The notes beneath the pieces are model-generated. The model had not been told where the DNA came from. It did no database searches and was given only the letters and a program-made list of their open reading frames with translations. This document shows positions 1 to 7,169 of a DNA stretch of 15,547 bases, in pieces. The DNA comes from Gammaproteobacteria bacterium (GTDB lineage: Bacteria; Pseudomonadota; Gammaproteobacteria; UBA6429; Thiohalophilaceae). Numbering within the stretch: position 1 is the first letter of the stretch; each line of letters begins with the position of its first letter. Position numbers and translations under genes: made by a program. The DNA lies in the NCBI GenBank assembly GCA_003233255.1, contig QILH01000148.1, positions 1 to 15,547 of the forward strand. Direction: 5' to 3'.

Positions 1-93
1 AGCATCCCCGTGTTCGGCGAAACTAATGCGGTTGCATTGGATGGGGCATGTTGTGCACCCGGTTTATCGCAGACAGGTTCGAATTGTTGTTAA
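1..93 (+). CDS. possible 3' tail of an unknown gene
   Basis: An open frame enters from the left edge and ends at TAA 93, giving 30 residues that finish in Gly-Ser-Asn-Cys-Cys. No start lies inside the window and I recognise no family. The frame would end convergently 25 bases from the 3' end of the tRNA gene. A stretch this short can be open by chance, so this is a weak call. Confidence 0.2.
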   Translation, partial: SIPVFGETNAVALDGACCAPGLSQTGSNCC

Positions 94-118
94 GCTTAGG
101 GCCATATTGAATAAAAGA

Positions 119-203
119 TGGTAGCCGAGGACGGAGTCGAACCGTCACTTCCGAAGAAACAGCATTTTGAATGCTGCGTGTCTACCAGTTCCACCACTCG
201 GCC
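119..203 (-). tRNA. tRNA-Leu (anticodon CAA)
   Basis: On the minus strand this 85-nt stretch folds as a class II tRNA. The acceptor strand GGCCGAG pairs with CTCGGCT (one G-U pair), followed by discriminator A and an encoded CCA ending at 119. The D region TGGTGGAACTGGTAGACAC is the one typical of bacterial tRNA-Leu. The anticodon stem CAGCA/TGCTG encloses the loop TTCAAAA, giving anticodon CAA, which reads UUG codons. A variable arm precedes the T arm with GGTTCGA. It lies downstream of panD on the same strand but probably has its own promoter at about 246-251. Confidence 0.95.
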
Positions 204-245
204 ATATAGTTTTTAGTTTTTGTTTACTTTGTTCGTAAGTTGGGG

Positions 246-251
246 ATTATA
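246..251 (-). promoter_or_regulatory. candidate -10 box for tRNA-Leu
   Basis: A consensus TATAAT on the minus strand begins eight bases after the panD stop codon and is followed at once by CCCC. A GC-rich discriminator next to the -10 box is typical of promoters for stable RNA. A start near 240 would give a leader of roughly 37 nt before the mature tRNA. The matching -35 region is poor (about three of six bases), so this rests on the -10 box and its position. Confidence 0.35.
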
Positions 252-258
252 GTGTGTA

Positions 259-639
259 TTACGCCACTTGCACAGGGATGGTATTGCGGGTATGGCTGAT
301 CTTGTTGTGTTCGTCCAGATAAACCAGTGTCGGTTTGAATGTTGCCAGCTCGGCTTTATCCAGCTGCATATACGCGGCAATAATAATGATGTCGGCCGGG
401 TTGGCTTTGTGCGCGGCTGCACCGTTGATCGAAATAATCCCGGAGTTGTCTTCGGCGCGAATCGCATAGGTGGTAAAGCGCTCGCCGTTGGTAATATTGT
501 AGATATCGATCTGTTGATACTCGCGTATACCGGCGGTATCCAGTAAATGTCCATCAATAGCACATGAACCCTCGTATTCGAGTTCGGAATGGGTAACATG
601 GGCACGGTGTAGCTTGGCTTGTAACATTGTGGCAAACAT
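259..639 (-). CDS. panD: aspartate 1-decarboxylase (PanD)
   Basis: This cytoplasmic enzyme decarboxylates L-aspartate to beta-alanine, one of the two halves of pantothenate. It is made as an inactive proenzyme that cleaves itself between Gly24 and Ser25; Ser25 then becomes the pyruvoyl cofactor. The sequence shows Gly-Ser-Cys at exactly 24-26, the conserved N-terminal MLxAKLHRAxVT segment, and Tyr58, the catalytic tyrosine of the family. The length of 126 residues is normal. The ATG has a good AGGA about ten bases upstream. It is the last protein gene of the run and follows panC after an 85-base gap with no convincing terminator. The identification is secure. Confidence 0.97.
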   Translation of the reverse strand: MFATMLQAKLHRAHVTHSELEYEGSCAIDGHLLDTAGIREYQQIDIYNITNGERFTTYAIRAEDNSGIISINGAAAHKANPADIIIIAAYMQLDKAELATFKPTLVYLDEHNKISHTRNTIPVQVA

Positions 640-724
640 TGACTATCCTGCTGGTTATTCAATCAATTGAGCGTATAGGGGTAATTTTACCACGGTTCGC
701 GTTTAGTGCCAGTTTTGAGCGAAT

Positions 725-1570
725 TTATACCCGTAAATTATCGATTAATCGGGTTTGACCCAGGCGCGCCGCGGCTAAAATAACCAATAAATCCGTAGGG
801 TTATCAGGTTCAGCAAGCGTTGCGACCTCGCGTATCGCCACATAATCCGGCGTAAAACCCTGTTGTTCGAGCTGCATAATGGCCGCCTGTTCTAAATCGG
901 TTAAATCCATATTCTGCATTAGAATACGTTCGCGAGTCTCCGACAGCACTTCATATAATTTGGGGGCGATCACTCTCTCCTGTTTAGACAGGTACTGATT
1001 TCGCGAGCTCAGGGCCAGGCCATCACCTTCGCGGATGGTCGGTTCACCCATTATTTCAATCGGCAGATTAAAGTCTTTCACCATTTGCTGGATCACCAAC
1101 AATTGTTGAAAATCTTTTTCGCCAAATACCGCGACATCGGGCGCAACGATATTAAACAACTTGGTCACCACGGTAGCGACGCCACGAAAATGGTGTTGCC
1201 GATATGCGCCTTCCAGTCCTTCGGTTAACTGCGCCGGAACCTCAACATAACTGCACCCTGTGTTACCCTCGGGATACATAACTTCATCGCTGGGGGTAAA
1301 TACCAGTTCAACGTTTAACGCGGTGAGTTTTTGTAAATCTTTATCAAGCGTCCGCGGGTAATTTGTCAAATCTTCATGTGGGGCAAACTGCATTGGGTTT
1401 ACATAAATACTGACCACAACCCGATCGGTATTTTGTTGCGCGGCCTTGACCAGGCGTAAATGCCCTTCGTGCAGGTTGCCCATGGTTGGCACGAAACCAA
1501 TGCGTTCCCCATCGCGCTGCCATTGACGAACCAGTGCGCTCACTTCCCAGTTTGAGGTTAAGGTTTGCAT
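725..1570 (-). CDS. panC: pantothenate synthetase (PanC)
   Basis: This enzyme joins pantoate and beta-alanine into pantothenate, using ATP through a pantoyl-adenylate intermediate. It belongs to the HIGH/KMSKS nucleotidyltransferase superfamily. The sequence has the HxGH motif (His34-Glu-Gly-His37) within PTMGNLHEGH, the GEKDFQQ segment at 150-156, and LSSRNQYLS at 187-195, the family's counterpart of KMSKS. The length of 281 residues is typical. It starts 11 bases after the panB stop, so the two are almost certainly cotranscribed and supply pantoate directly to this step. The ribosome binding site is weak, which fits coupled translation from panB. Confidence 0.97.
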   Translation of the reverse strand: MQTLTSNWEVSALVRQWQRDGERIGFVPTMGNLHEGHLRLVKAAQQNTDRVVVSIYVNPMQFAPHEDLTNYPRTLDKDLQKLTALNVELVFTPSDEVMYPEGNTGCSYVEVPAQLTEGLEGAYRQHHFRGVATVVTKLFNIVAPDVAVFGEKDFQQLLVIQQMVKDFNLPIEIMGEPTIREGDGLALSSRNQYLSKQERVIAPKLYEVLSETRERILMQNMDLTDLEQAAIMQLEQQGFTPDYVAIREVATLAEPDNPTDLLVILAAARLGQTRLIDNLRV

Positions 1571-1581
1571 TTGATTTTCAG

Positions 1582-2439
1582 TTACTTAAAACTGTGTTCG
1601 TCATCAGGGAATTGCTGTTGTTTCACAGCCTGCACATACGCCCGCACCGCGGCTTCAATACTGACTTCGCCATCTGGATCGGTTTTGGTGACATCGCGTA
1701 AAAAATCTTTGGCAAATTTAGGGCGGTGGCCGTGTGAAATACCCAACAGATCATATAATACCAATACCTGTGCATCGCAATCGCGTCCGGCACCAATACC
1801 GATGGTCGGAATGGTTAAGGCATCGGTGATCGTTTTCGCCAGTTGCTGGGGTACACATTCGAGTAATAACATATCGGCACCCGCGTCCTGCATTGCTTTG
1901 GCGTCGGCTAACATGGTTTCGGCCGCCTCAGCTTCACGTCCCTGTACTCGATAGCCACCGAGTTTATGTACCGCCTGCGGTTGCAAACCTAAATGGCCAC
2001 ACACCGGCACACCATGTTTTGCCAGGTTTTCCACTACCTGAACCATCTCGCCGCCGCCTTCAAGTTTAACGATATGCGCACCGGCTTCCTGCATTAACCG
2101 TGTTGCGTTATCTAATGCGCGTGCCGGATCGGAAAAACTCATAAACGGTAGATCCGACATCACCAATGCTTTTTTGCGCGCCCGCGATACTAAAGATGTG
2201 TGATAAACCATATTGTCCATAGTCACTGGCACGGTGGTTTCATGACCTTGTATCACCATGCCCAATGAATCACCGGTAAACAGGACTTCAACTCCGGCCC
2301 GTTCGATTATTGCAGCAAAGCTGGCATCGTACACGGTTAACACCACAAATTTCTCACCGGCCTGTTTCATTTTTTGCAGAGTACGCACCGTGATCACCTG
2401 TGTATTGGCATTGGCTGAGCTATAGGATGTATTCGCCAT
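1582..2439 (-). CDS. panB: ketopantoate hydroxymethyltransferase (PanB)
   Basis: PanB transfers a hydroxymethyl group from methylene-tetrahydrofolate to alpha-ketoisovalerate, giving ketopantoate, the first committed step to pantothenate. Family signatures are clear: the early LTVYDASFA strand, LFTGDSLGMVIQGH with the metal-binding Asp, the LEGG segment, PVCGHLGLQPQAV followed by LGGYRVQGR, and GIGAGRD. The frame could start 14 codons further upstream, but that would overlap the kinase gene. The ATG at 2439 lies one base after the kinase stop with GGGA upstream, and gives a 285-residue protein, close to the usual length of about 265-280. No panE (ketopantoate reductase) is present in the window. 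Confidence 0.96.
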   Translation of the reverse strand: MANTSYSSANANTQVITVRTLQKMKQAGEKFVVLTVYDASFAAIIERAGVEVLFTGDSLGMVIQGHETTVPVTMDNMVYHTSLVSRARKKALVMSDLPFMSFSDPARALDNATRLMQEAGAHIVKLEGGGEMVQVVENLAKHGVPVCGHLGLQPQAVHKLGGYRVQGREAEAAETMLADAKAMQDAGADMLLLECVPQQLAKTITDALTIPTIGIGAGRDCDAQVLVLYDLLGISHGHRPKFAKDFLRDVTKTDPDGEVSIEAAVRAYVQAVKQQQFPDDEHSFK

Positions 2440-2440
2440 A

Positions 2441-3088
2441 TTAGATTCCCAGTGGGGCGGGATTAAAATAATGCCGGCCACTTTGTGTTTTGTTTATTTG
2501 ATCTAATAACAACTGGTAATCGGCTTCGTTGTTAACTAAATCGATCTCGGTTGCATTCACTATCAATAACGGTGAACCTGCGTAGTTATAAAAATATCGT
2601 GTATAGGATTCGATTATTCGCTCCAGGTAATCCGCTTCCATATACTTTTCAAAACGACGCCCACGTTTTGCGACTCGTTTAACCAACACCTCTACCGGTG
2701 CTTGCAGGTAGATAACTAGATCCGGTTGCGGTGCATCGATAGTCACATGTTCATAGACCTGTTGGTATAATTTGTATTCGTCTTCATCCAGGGTCATTTG
2801 TGCAAACAAACGATCCTTCTCAATAATAAAATCAGCTACCTGCACCGGGCGAAACATGTCCTGCTGTTTTAGATCTTGCAGTTGTTGTGCACGCTGAAAT
2901 AAAAAAAACAGCTGAGTTTGCAACGCGGCGCTACGCGGATCCTGGTAAAACCGTTCGAGAAACGGGTTCTCCTCCGCACCTTCCAATAACACATCGGAGC
3001 CAAAGCTCTCGGCCAGGCGTTTTGCCAGGGTCGTCTTGCCTACCCCAATTGGGCCTTCAACAACGATAAAATCCAGCTTCGAGGTCAT
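2441..3088 (-). CDS. deoxynucleoside kinase family protein
   Basis: This is a P-loop kinase of the deoxynucleoside kinase (dCK/dGK/dNK) superfamily, expected to phosphorylate a deoxynucleoside using ATP as a salvage step. Its 215 residues show Walker A GPIGVGKT at 12-19, the substrate-loop ENPFL at 40-44, the DRS-like EKDRLFA at 90-96, and an arginine-rich LID KRVAKRGRRFE at 137-147. The substrate (dA, dG, dC or dT) cannot be read from the sequence. It shares an ATGA overlap with folK upstream and ends one base before panB, so translation of the three is probably coupled. Its place between folK and panB recurs, as I recall, in several gammaproteobacteria. No link to the CoA or folate chemistry of its neighbours is evident. 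Confidence 0.88.
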   Translation of the reverse strand: MTSKLDFIVVEGPIGVGKTTLAKRLAESFGSDVLLEGAEENPFLERFYQDPRSAALQTQLFFLFQRAQQLQDLKQQDMFRPVQVADFIIEKDRLFAQMTLDEDEYKLYQQVYEHVTIDAPQPDLVIYLQAPVEVLVKRVAKRGRRFEKYMEADYLERIIESYTRYFYNYAGSPLLIVNATEIDLVNNEADYQLLLDQINKTQSGRHYFNPAPLGI

Positions 3089-3573
3089 GCCTTATTAATT
3101 CGTTCCAGTCCGGCTTGATCACATGCGGCGATCAGGGTTTGCAGTAAGCCAAGACCCGGTACATCCAGGTCGGGGGCAATCTCATACAGAGGATACAGGA
3201 CGAAGCTGCGTTGATCTAACCCTGAATGTGGAATTATCAACCGATCGAAATTGATAATTTTATCGCCGAATAGCAGGATATCCAGATCCAGCGTGCGCGG
3301 CCCCCATTGTTCACCGCCACGAACCCGACCGTGTTGGTGTTCGATATTTTGCAAATTATCCAGTAATTCAATAGGCTCGGCACGCGTAATTAAAGCGCAC
3401 ACCGCATTGATGTAATCCGGTTGATCTGCCGACCCCAGCGGTGCGCTTCGATACAGACCTGAACTTCGTAACATTTCGGTATCATCTATCTGACCTAGCT
3501 CCTCGATCGCCATGTTTACCTGCTGAATCGGATCATTCAGGTTGCTGCCGATACCTATATATATAGTATCCAT
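3085..3573 (-). CDS. folK: HPPK, 6-hydroxymethyl-7,8-dihydropterin pyrophosphokinase (FolK)
   Basis: FolK moves pyrophosphate from ATP to 6-hydroxymethyl-7,8-dihydropterin, providing the activated pterin for dihydropteroate synthase in folate synthesis. The protein opens with the typical IGIGSNL and carries the HPPK signature WGPRTLDLDILLFG at 90-103, with Asp96 and Asp98 as the two magnesium ligands. The IPH of the family lies at about 114-116. The length of 162 residues matches the E. coli enzyme. Its ATG lies 14 bases after the pcnB stop and its stop overlaps the kinase start by four bases. PanB uses a folate cofactor, a plausible but unproven reason for the linkage. Confidence 0.96.
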   Translation of the reverse strand: MDTIYIGIGSNLNDPIQQVNMAIEELGQIDDTEMLRSSGLYRSAPLGSADQPDYINAVCALITRAEPIELLDNLQNIEHQHGRVRGGEQWGPRTLDLDILLFGDKIINFDRLIIPHSGLDQRSFVLYPLYEIAPDLDVPGLGLLQTLIAACDQAGLERINKA

Positions 3574-3587
3574 CGAGAAGTAGAACT

Positions 3588-4943
3588 TTACGGGTCTGAT
3601 GACGGACTGTCATCCGACGAACCGGATTGCGTGTCTGGATTATTGACTGCCGTTTGTTTTCGTTTACGTTTTTTCTGGCCATGACTTGCTTGATGCAAAT
3701 CCTGGCACATCTGCTTTTGTTCCTTTTCCGGCACGGCCTGAAACTGAGTCCACCACTCGCCTAATTCTTTGAGTTGCGGCTCGATGGAATCAGCACGTAA
3801 CAACAAAAAATCATATGCGGCTCGAAAGCGCGGTTGTTGAATTAACCAGAACGGTCTACGGCCACGGCGATTACGCAGGCGAGCCTGCCCCGTCCAGATA
3901 TCGCGAATCGGCAAACGAAAACGTTTGGGAATCGAGATCTGCGCCGCCTGCTGACTGAGTACGGCGCGTCCTGCTTCCTGCAAAGCCTGGATCGATGACA
4001 TGTCATTGGATTCGAATTCCTTGGCACGCTCGTTCATCGGACCCCACAACATAAAGGCAAACAGGAAAGCCGGCGTAACCGGTTTTTCATCGGCAATACG
4101 TTGATCAGTATTACGGCAGGCCAGATCGATAAAATCCAGGAACTCAGGGTGATGAAATAGATGACGTTGAGTGACAGAAAATAACTGTGCCAGTAATTTA
4201 TATTGAATTAATAAATGGATAGCACGCTGACTTTTGCCGCTTAAAAAAAGTTTTAATACTTCTTCAAATAAACGAGCGGGCGGTACCGCCTCGATGCGAT
4301 GATGTTGATCAACTATCGCTGCAACTAACTCGGTATCAAATTCAAATCCGAGCTTGGCGGCAAAACGCATAGCACGCAACATACGCACTGGATCTTCCTG
4401 ACAACGCACATTGGCATCGCCAATCATACGCAAGCGACGTTGTTTCAGATCATCCATACCACCGGTGTAGTCCACTACCGAAAAATCCGCAATATTGTAA
4501 TACAGGGCATTCACACTGAAATCACGTCGCCAGGCATCTTCGGCCAGGGTACCGAACACATTATCGCGAACAATCATACCATCCCGTGTTGATCCTTCAG
4601 AGTCATCTTCGGCAAGCTCGTGATGACCACGAAAAGTGGCTACCTCGATAATTTCGCGCCCATAATGAATATGCGCTAATCGAAATCGCCGCCCAATCAA
4701 GCGGCAGTTTCGAAATAGATTCTTGACCTGTTCGGGGGTTGCATCGGTGGCTACATCATAATCTTTTGGCTGCAGGCCGAGCATTAAATCACGTACCGCC
4801 CCACCAACTAAAAAGGCCTGGTAGCCCGCTTTATGCAGACGGTATAACACCTTCAATGCCGGTTCATTGATGTTCTCGCGAGAAATATTATGCTCACCTC
4901 GAGAAAAGATCGTCGCATCGGTCTGTTCTGGTGTCAGGGTCAT
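3588..4943 (-). CDS. pcnB: poly(A) polymerase I (PcnB)
   Basis: PcnB adds poly(A) tails to RNA 3' ends, marking transcripts for degradation. It belongs to the class II nucleotidyltransferase family shared with CCA-adding enzymes. The N-terminal catalytic domain shows FLVGGAVRDLMLG with Gly47-Gly48 and the acidic DYD at 61-63, followed by RRDFSVNALYYN and the ArgMetLeu-ArgAla stretch of the RNA-binding head. The PcnB-type insertions, length (451 residues) and very basic C-terminus (KKRKRK near residue 425) favour poly(A) polymerase over CCA-adding enzyme. The order pcnB-folK-panB-panC-panD supports this. The ATG at 4943 has no clear Shine-Dalgarno, in keeping with the poorly initiated E. coli gene. 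Confidence 0.94.
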   Translation of the reverse strand: MTLTPEQTDATIFSRGEHNISRENINEPALKVLYRLHKAGYQAFLVGGAVRDLMLGLQPKDYDVATDATPEQVKNLFRNCRLIGRRFRLAHIHYGREIIEVATFRGHHELAEDDSEGSTRDGMIVRDNVFGTLAEDAWRRDFSVNALYYNIADFSVVDYTGGMDDLKQRRLRMIGDANVRCQEDPVRMLRAMRFAAKLGFEFDTELVAAIVDQHHRIEAVPPARLFEEVLKLFLSGKSQRAIHLLIQYKLLAQLFSVTQRHLFHHPEFLDFIDLACRNTDQRIADEKPVTPAFLFAFMLWGPMNERAKEFESNDMSSIQALQEAGRAVLSQQAAQISIPKRFRLPIRDIWTGQARLRNRRGRRPFWLIQQPRFRAAYDFLLLRADSIEPQLKELGEWWTQFQAVPEKEQKQMCQDLHQASHGQKKRKRKQTAVNNPDTQSGSSDDSPSSDP

Positions 4944-4994
4944 GGGAAGGTTATCGGGCTCAACTTGCTGTGGTGATAGTCATATTAAATTTTA

Positions 4995-5003
4995 ATTATA
5001 GCA
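4995..5003 (-). promoter_or_regulatory. candidate extended -10 promoter for pcnB
   Basis: On the minus strand, TGC is followed by a perfect TATAAT, the extended -10 form that can work with a poor -35 box. Transcription would begin near 4988, leaving a leader of about 45 nt before the pcnB ATG. The repeat at 5092-5225 lies just upstream and would insulate this promoter from the gene behind it. There is no recognisable -35 hexamer. Confidence 0.45.
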
Positions 5004-5091
5004 GGACACATGGCCATTTAGCCTTGCCCTTTATTATTACCTGATAGTAGCACCTTAGGCCTCCAGCGTCTTGTTTGATGTTCCTTCAGCC

Positions 5092-5225
5092 GAATTAAAT
5101 GGGGGTCAGAAAAAATTGGGGTCAGAGACGTATTTTTTGTAGTTACCTAGCCTTATTGTAGCAATGTCATAAAAAATACGTCTCTGACCCCAATTTTTTA
5201 TACGTCTCTGACCCCCATTTAATTC
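5092..5225. repeat. long palindromic repeat of the RAYT/REP-associated type
   Basis: This intergenic element is a nested inverted repeat. Outer arms of 19 bp (5092-5110 and 5207-5225) match perfectly. Inner arms of 29 bp (5110-5138 and 5171-5199) also match perfectly around a 32-base centre. The core TGGGGTCAGAGACGTATTTT occurs inverted, and a third copy of its end (ATACGTCTCTGACCCC) is added in the right half, so the right side is seven bases longer. From memory, GGGGTCAGAG-type repeats flank genes for REP-associated tyrosine transposases (Y1/IS200-like) in proteobacteria. No such transposase is in this window, so this would be a non-autonomous copy. As RNA it would form a very stable hairpin, and could act as a terminator or mRNA end for the gene at 5219-6133. 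Confidence 0.8.
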
Positions 5226-6133
5226 AGGAAGTTAGGGAAAAAAGCAATCGCCGCCAGTTTAAATAAAACCAGAAACAAAATTAGCCATAAACTTAAGTCA
5301 AACCAGAAATACGCCATACGATTTGTTGATTTCAGCACCGTAAATTCGTCTACAAAAATCACCTCACAGGCACCATTACCGCTATCATTTCGATTAGTGC
5401 TGGTATTTCGTGTCCAGTCTGGTGTCGCTGCCGCTGAATAATTTACCAGCATGCCTTTTAAATGCACTTGATCACCTATCTTGATATTGCGGATACGCTC
5501 TCGCACTTCCTTGTTATCCGATAATAAATGGTTATTTGACAATTGCTCATGCCGAAAATCCATCGGACGATCATATTGATAATAACAGGTAAAATCTCCG
5601 CTGCTGTAGCTGACATCGCGATAATCATTGTTTTGCAGATTATCACCCCACACGACACAGATGTCTTTTATATCCACTGAATCATCGTCATGAATGATAT
5701 CGGTCATACCCGTAATGTCGTTATGTGTAACCACCAATCCCCAAAGCTCGTAGTCGGCAACCGGTTCGATCGAATATGTTCTTTTTCGATATTCAAAATT
5801 GAATGGACTGGTTCGACTGGGTTTCTGGATAGGTTCGTTTTGCAACCTGGAAGATATTTCTTTGGTATAGGGCAATTGATTTTTAGCCCACCATGAAACC
5901 AGTAAACTAATAACACTGATAATCAGGAGTAACGATAACAGCCGATCAAACCAGACCCTGCGATTTGTTTGTGCTCGAATCTGCGTCCGGGCACCTGGGT
6001 GCGCACGTAAAGTTTGATTCACGCCCATTACTTTGGCATAGGCCACACCGCAGGACGGGCATTGCCAGTCTGGCGCAGAATCGGTTTCTTTGCGTTGGTA
6101 GTTACAGTTTGGACAAGCTTGAGTGAAACTCAT
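5219..6133 (-). CDS. zinc-ribbon membrane protein of unknown function
   Basis: I do not recognise a named function. The 304-residue protein starts with a rubredoxin-like zinc ribbon (Cys7, Cys10, Cys25, Cys28). A basic linker leads to a hydrophobic helix at about 64-83. A soluble domain of roughly 190 residues follows, rich in beta-type sequence and aromatics, with a late IKIGDQVHLKGMLV segment resembling an OB-like barrel strand. A second hydrophobic helix at about 277-299 closes the protein. The likely topology is ribbon in the cytoplasm and middle domain in the periplasm; this is inference. The last codons and the TAA lie inside the repeat at 5092-5225. It follows the small unknown gene by 42 bases. 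Confidence 0.75.
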   Translation of the reverse strand: MSFTQACPNCNYQRKETDSAPDWQCPSCGVAYAKVMGVNQTLRAHPGARTQIRAQTNRRVWFDRLLSLLLIISVISLLVSWWAKNQLPYTKEISSRLQNEPIQKPSRTSPFNFEYRKRTYSIEPVADYELWGLVVTHNDITGMTDIIHDDDSVDIKDICVVWGDNLQNNDYRDVSYSSGDFTCYYQYDRPMDFRHEQLSNNHLLSDNKEVRERIRNIKIGDQVHLKGMLVNYSAAATPDWTRNTSTNRNDSGNGACEVIFVDEFTVLKSTNRMAYFWFDLSLWLILFLVLFKLAAIAFFPNFLN

Positions 6134-6175
6134 AATAATCGCTTCATTTAAACGTCAGCGTAACAGGTAATTTAT

Positions 6176-6487
6176 TTAGTTAATGGTTTTAGTCGCGCTG
6201 TTGTCTATATTATCCGCTGTAATATTAAACAAAATAATATCCTGTTTGCCTTCATCAAGTGAGGTCTTATCATTTGCCAGTTCGATAAACACCCGTTTGG
6301 TTTCTTCCACCAGCGCCGAGGCACGAATCAAAAAATCAGGGTTATTTTTAATATTCAGGGCTTTTTGTTTGGCCTCGGTGGCCTTCATTAAATTGAAAGC
6401 AGCCTGCGATAAGACACCGTCAGCCCCGGCCTCAGCGGCCGCCGCTAACAGGTTGATGATGGACATCACGTCTTCTTCCTGGCTCAT
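6176..6487 (-). CDS. small hypothetical protein
   Basis: This is a 103-residue frame, probably cytoplasmic and mainly helical, with an alanine-rich start (LLAAAAEAGADG) and an acidic, Asn- and Asp-rich tail. It has no signal peptide or recognisable motif. The first ATG has no obvious ribosome binding site; the eighth residue is also Met and has AGGAAG about eleven bases before it, so the protein may be 96 residues. It lies in line with the DUF3501 gene (about 70 bases upstream) and the zinc-ribbon gene (42 bases downstream). An opposite-strand frame of similar length overlaps it, but reads as a hydrophobic, serine-rich shadow. Function unknown. Confidence 0.55.
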   Translation of the reverse strand: MSQEEDVMSIINLLAAAAEAGADGVLSQAAFNLMKATEAKQKALNIKNNPDFLIRASALVEETKRVFIELANDKTSLDEGKQDIILFNITADNIDNSATKTIN

Positions 6488-6559
6488 GGATAAATACTAG
6501 GTGGTTTCGCTTTATTTAGCAATTTGATCACCCTATTTAAACAAAACACACTGGCGCAG

Positions 6560-7144
6560 TCAGACAAAATCGGCAACAAGCGAGCTGTTCGACTCGACGG
6601 AGATTGGATTCAGGCTTTCAGTATATGCCAGGTGTTCGATGCCCATGGCAATTTTTGCTCCCTGTTTAGCCGCTTGTACCATCGCATCATCAAATTCAAA
6701 ACGTAAAAAATGCACAGAAGAAGTCTTCTCTTCGGTATCACGCTCCATATCTTCATCGGCAATGGCATACACCTTATCAAAGCTATTCACTTGTACCCAG
6801 ACTTTATCTTCAATGCCGATCATTTTCGATAAGGCCTCTCGGCGCTCATCTTCGTCCGTGTATTCAATCATAAACGTAGCTTTAAGATTTTTACCATCAG
6901 GTATTAAGGGATTGTAGGCATCAAGTTCTTCCATAATGCCCTCTTCCTCGAAAATTTTCTCTACCCGTAACATCTCCTGCACCTGGTATTGCATGGTCAA
7001 TCTGTCTTCAAAATACAAGGTGGCGTGTTCACCCAGTTCAATGTGGCGCGTTTTTTTATGTGCCATCACTTTATCGCGAAAGCTGGTGCGCTGTTTAGCG
7101 TATTCTTCCAGACTCATTAAGTCATTACGTTGTAATTTATTCAT
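6560..7144 (-). CDS. DUF3501 family protein
   Basis: The 194-residue product matches the pattern I know as DUF3501. It opens with MNKLQRNDLMSLEEY and continues with RDKVMAHKKTRHIELGEH, LYFEDRLTMQYQVQEMLR and IFEEEGIMEELDAYNPLIPDG. It is soluble and acidic, with no cysteines and no membrane segment, so it is not itself an Fe-S protein. The frame is open 51 codons further upstream into the preceding gene, but the ATG at 7144, with AGGT upstream and the family's usual N-terminus, is the better start. It follows the Fe-S protein gene by 25 bases. The biochemical role is unknown; its regular company with rubrerythrin and a CCG-domain Fe-S protein suggests a shared redox or peroxide task. Confidence 0.85.
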   Translation of the reverse strand: MNKLQRNDLMSLEEYAKQRTSFRDKVMAHKKTRHIELGEHATLYFEDRLTMQYQVQEMLRVEKIFEEEGIMEELDAYNPLIPDGKNLKATFMIEYTDEDERREALSKMIGIEDKVWVQVNSFDKVYAIADEDMERDTEEKTSSVHFLRFEFDDAMVQAAKQGAKIAMGIEHLAYTESLNPISVESNSSLVADFV

Positions 7145-7169
7145 AACTTTATACCTGGTGTTCTGTTGA

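Noticed and set aside
70..95. GGTTCGAA-like T-arm sequence on the plus strand, as if from a second tRNA
   Set aside because: No pairing T stem, acceptor stem or anticodon arm surrounds it.
213..662. Minus-strand frame of 149 codons over panD
   Set aside because: It overlaps panD in another frame, is rich in Pro, Ser and Thr without any motif, and panD is certain.
5092..5225. CRISPR-like array from the repeated GGGGTCAGAG units
   Set aside because: The units are inverted and unevenly spaced, without spacers of constant length, and no cas gene is near.
6183..6500. Plus-strand frame of 105 codons opposite the small hypothetical gene
   Set aside because: It is a hydrophobic, serine-rich reading of the complementary strand, lies against the direction of the run, and has no ribosome binding site.
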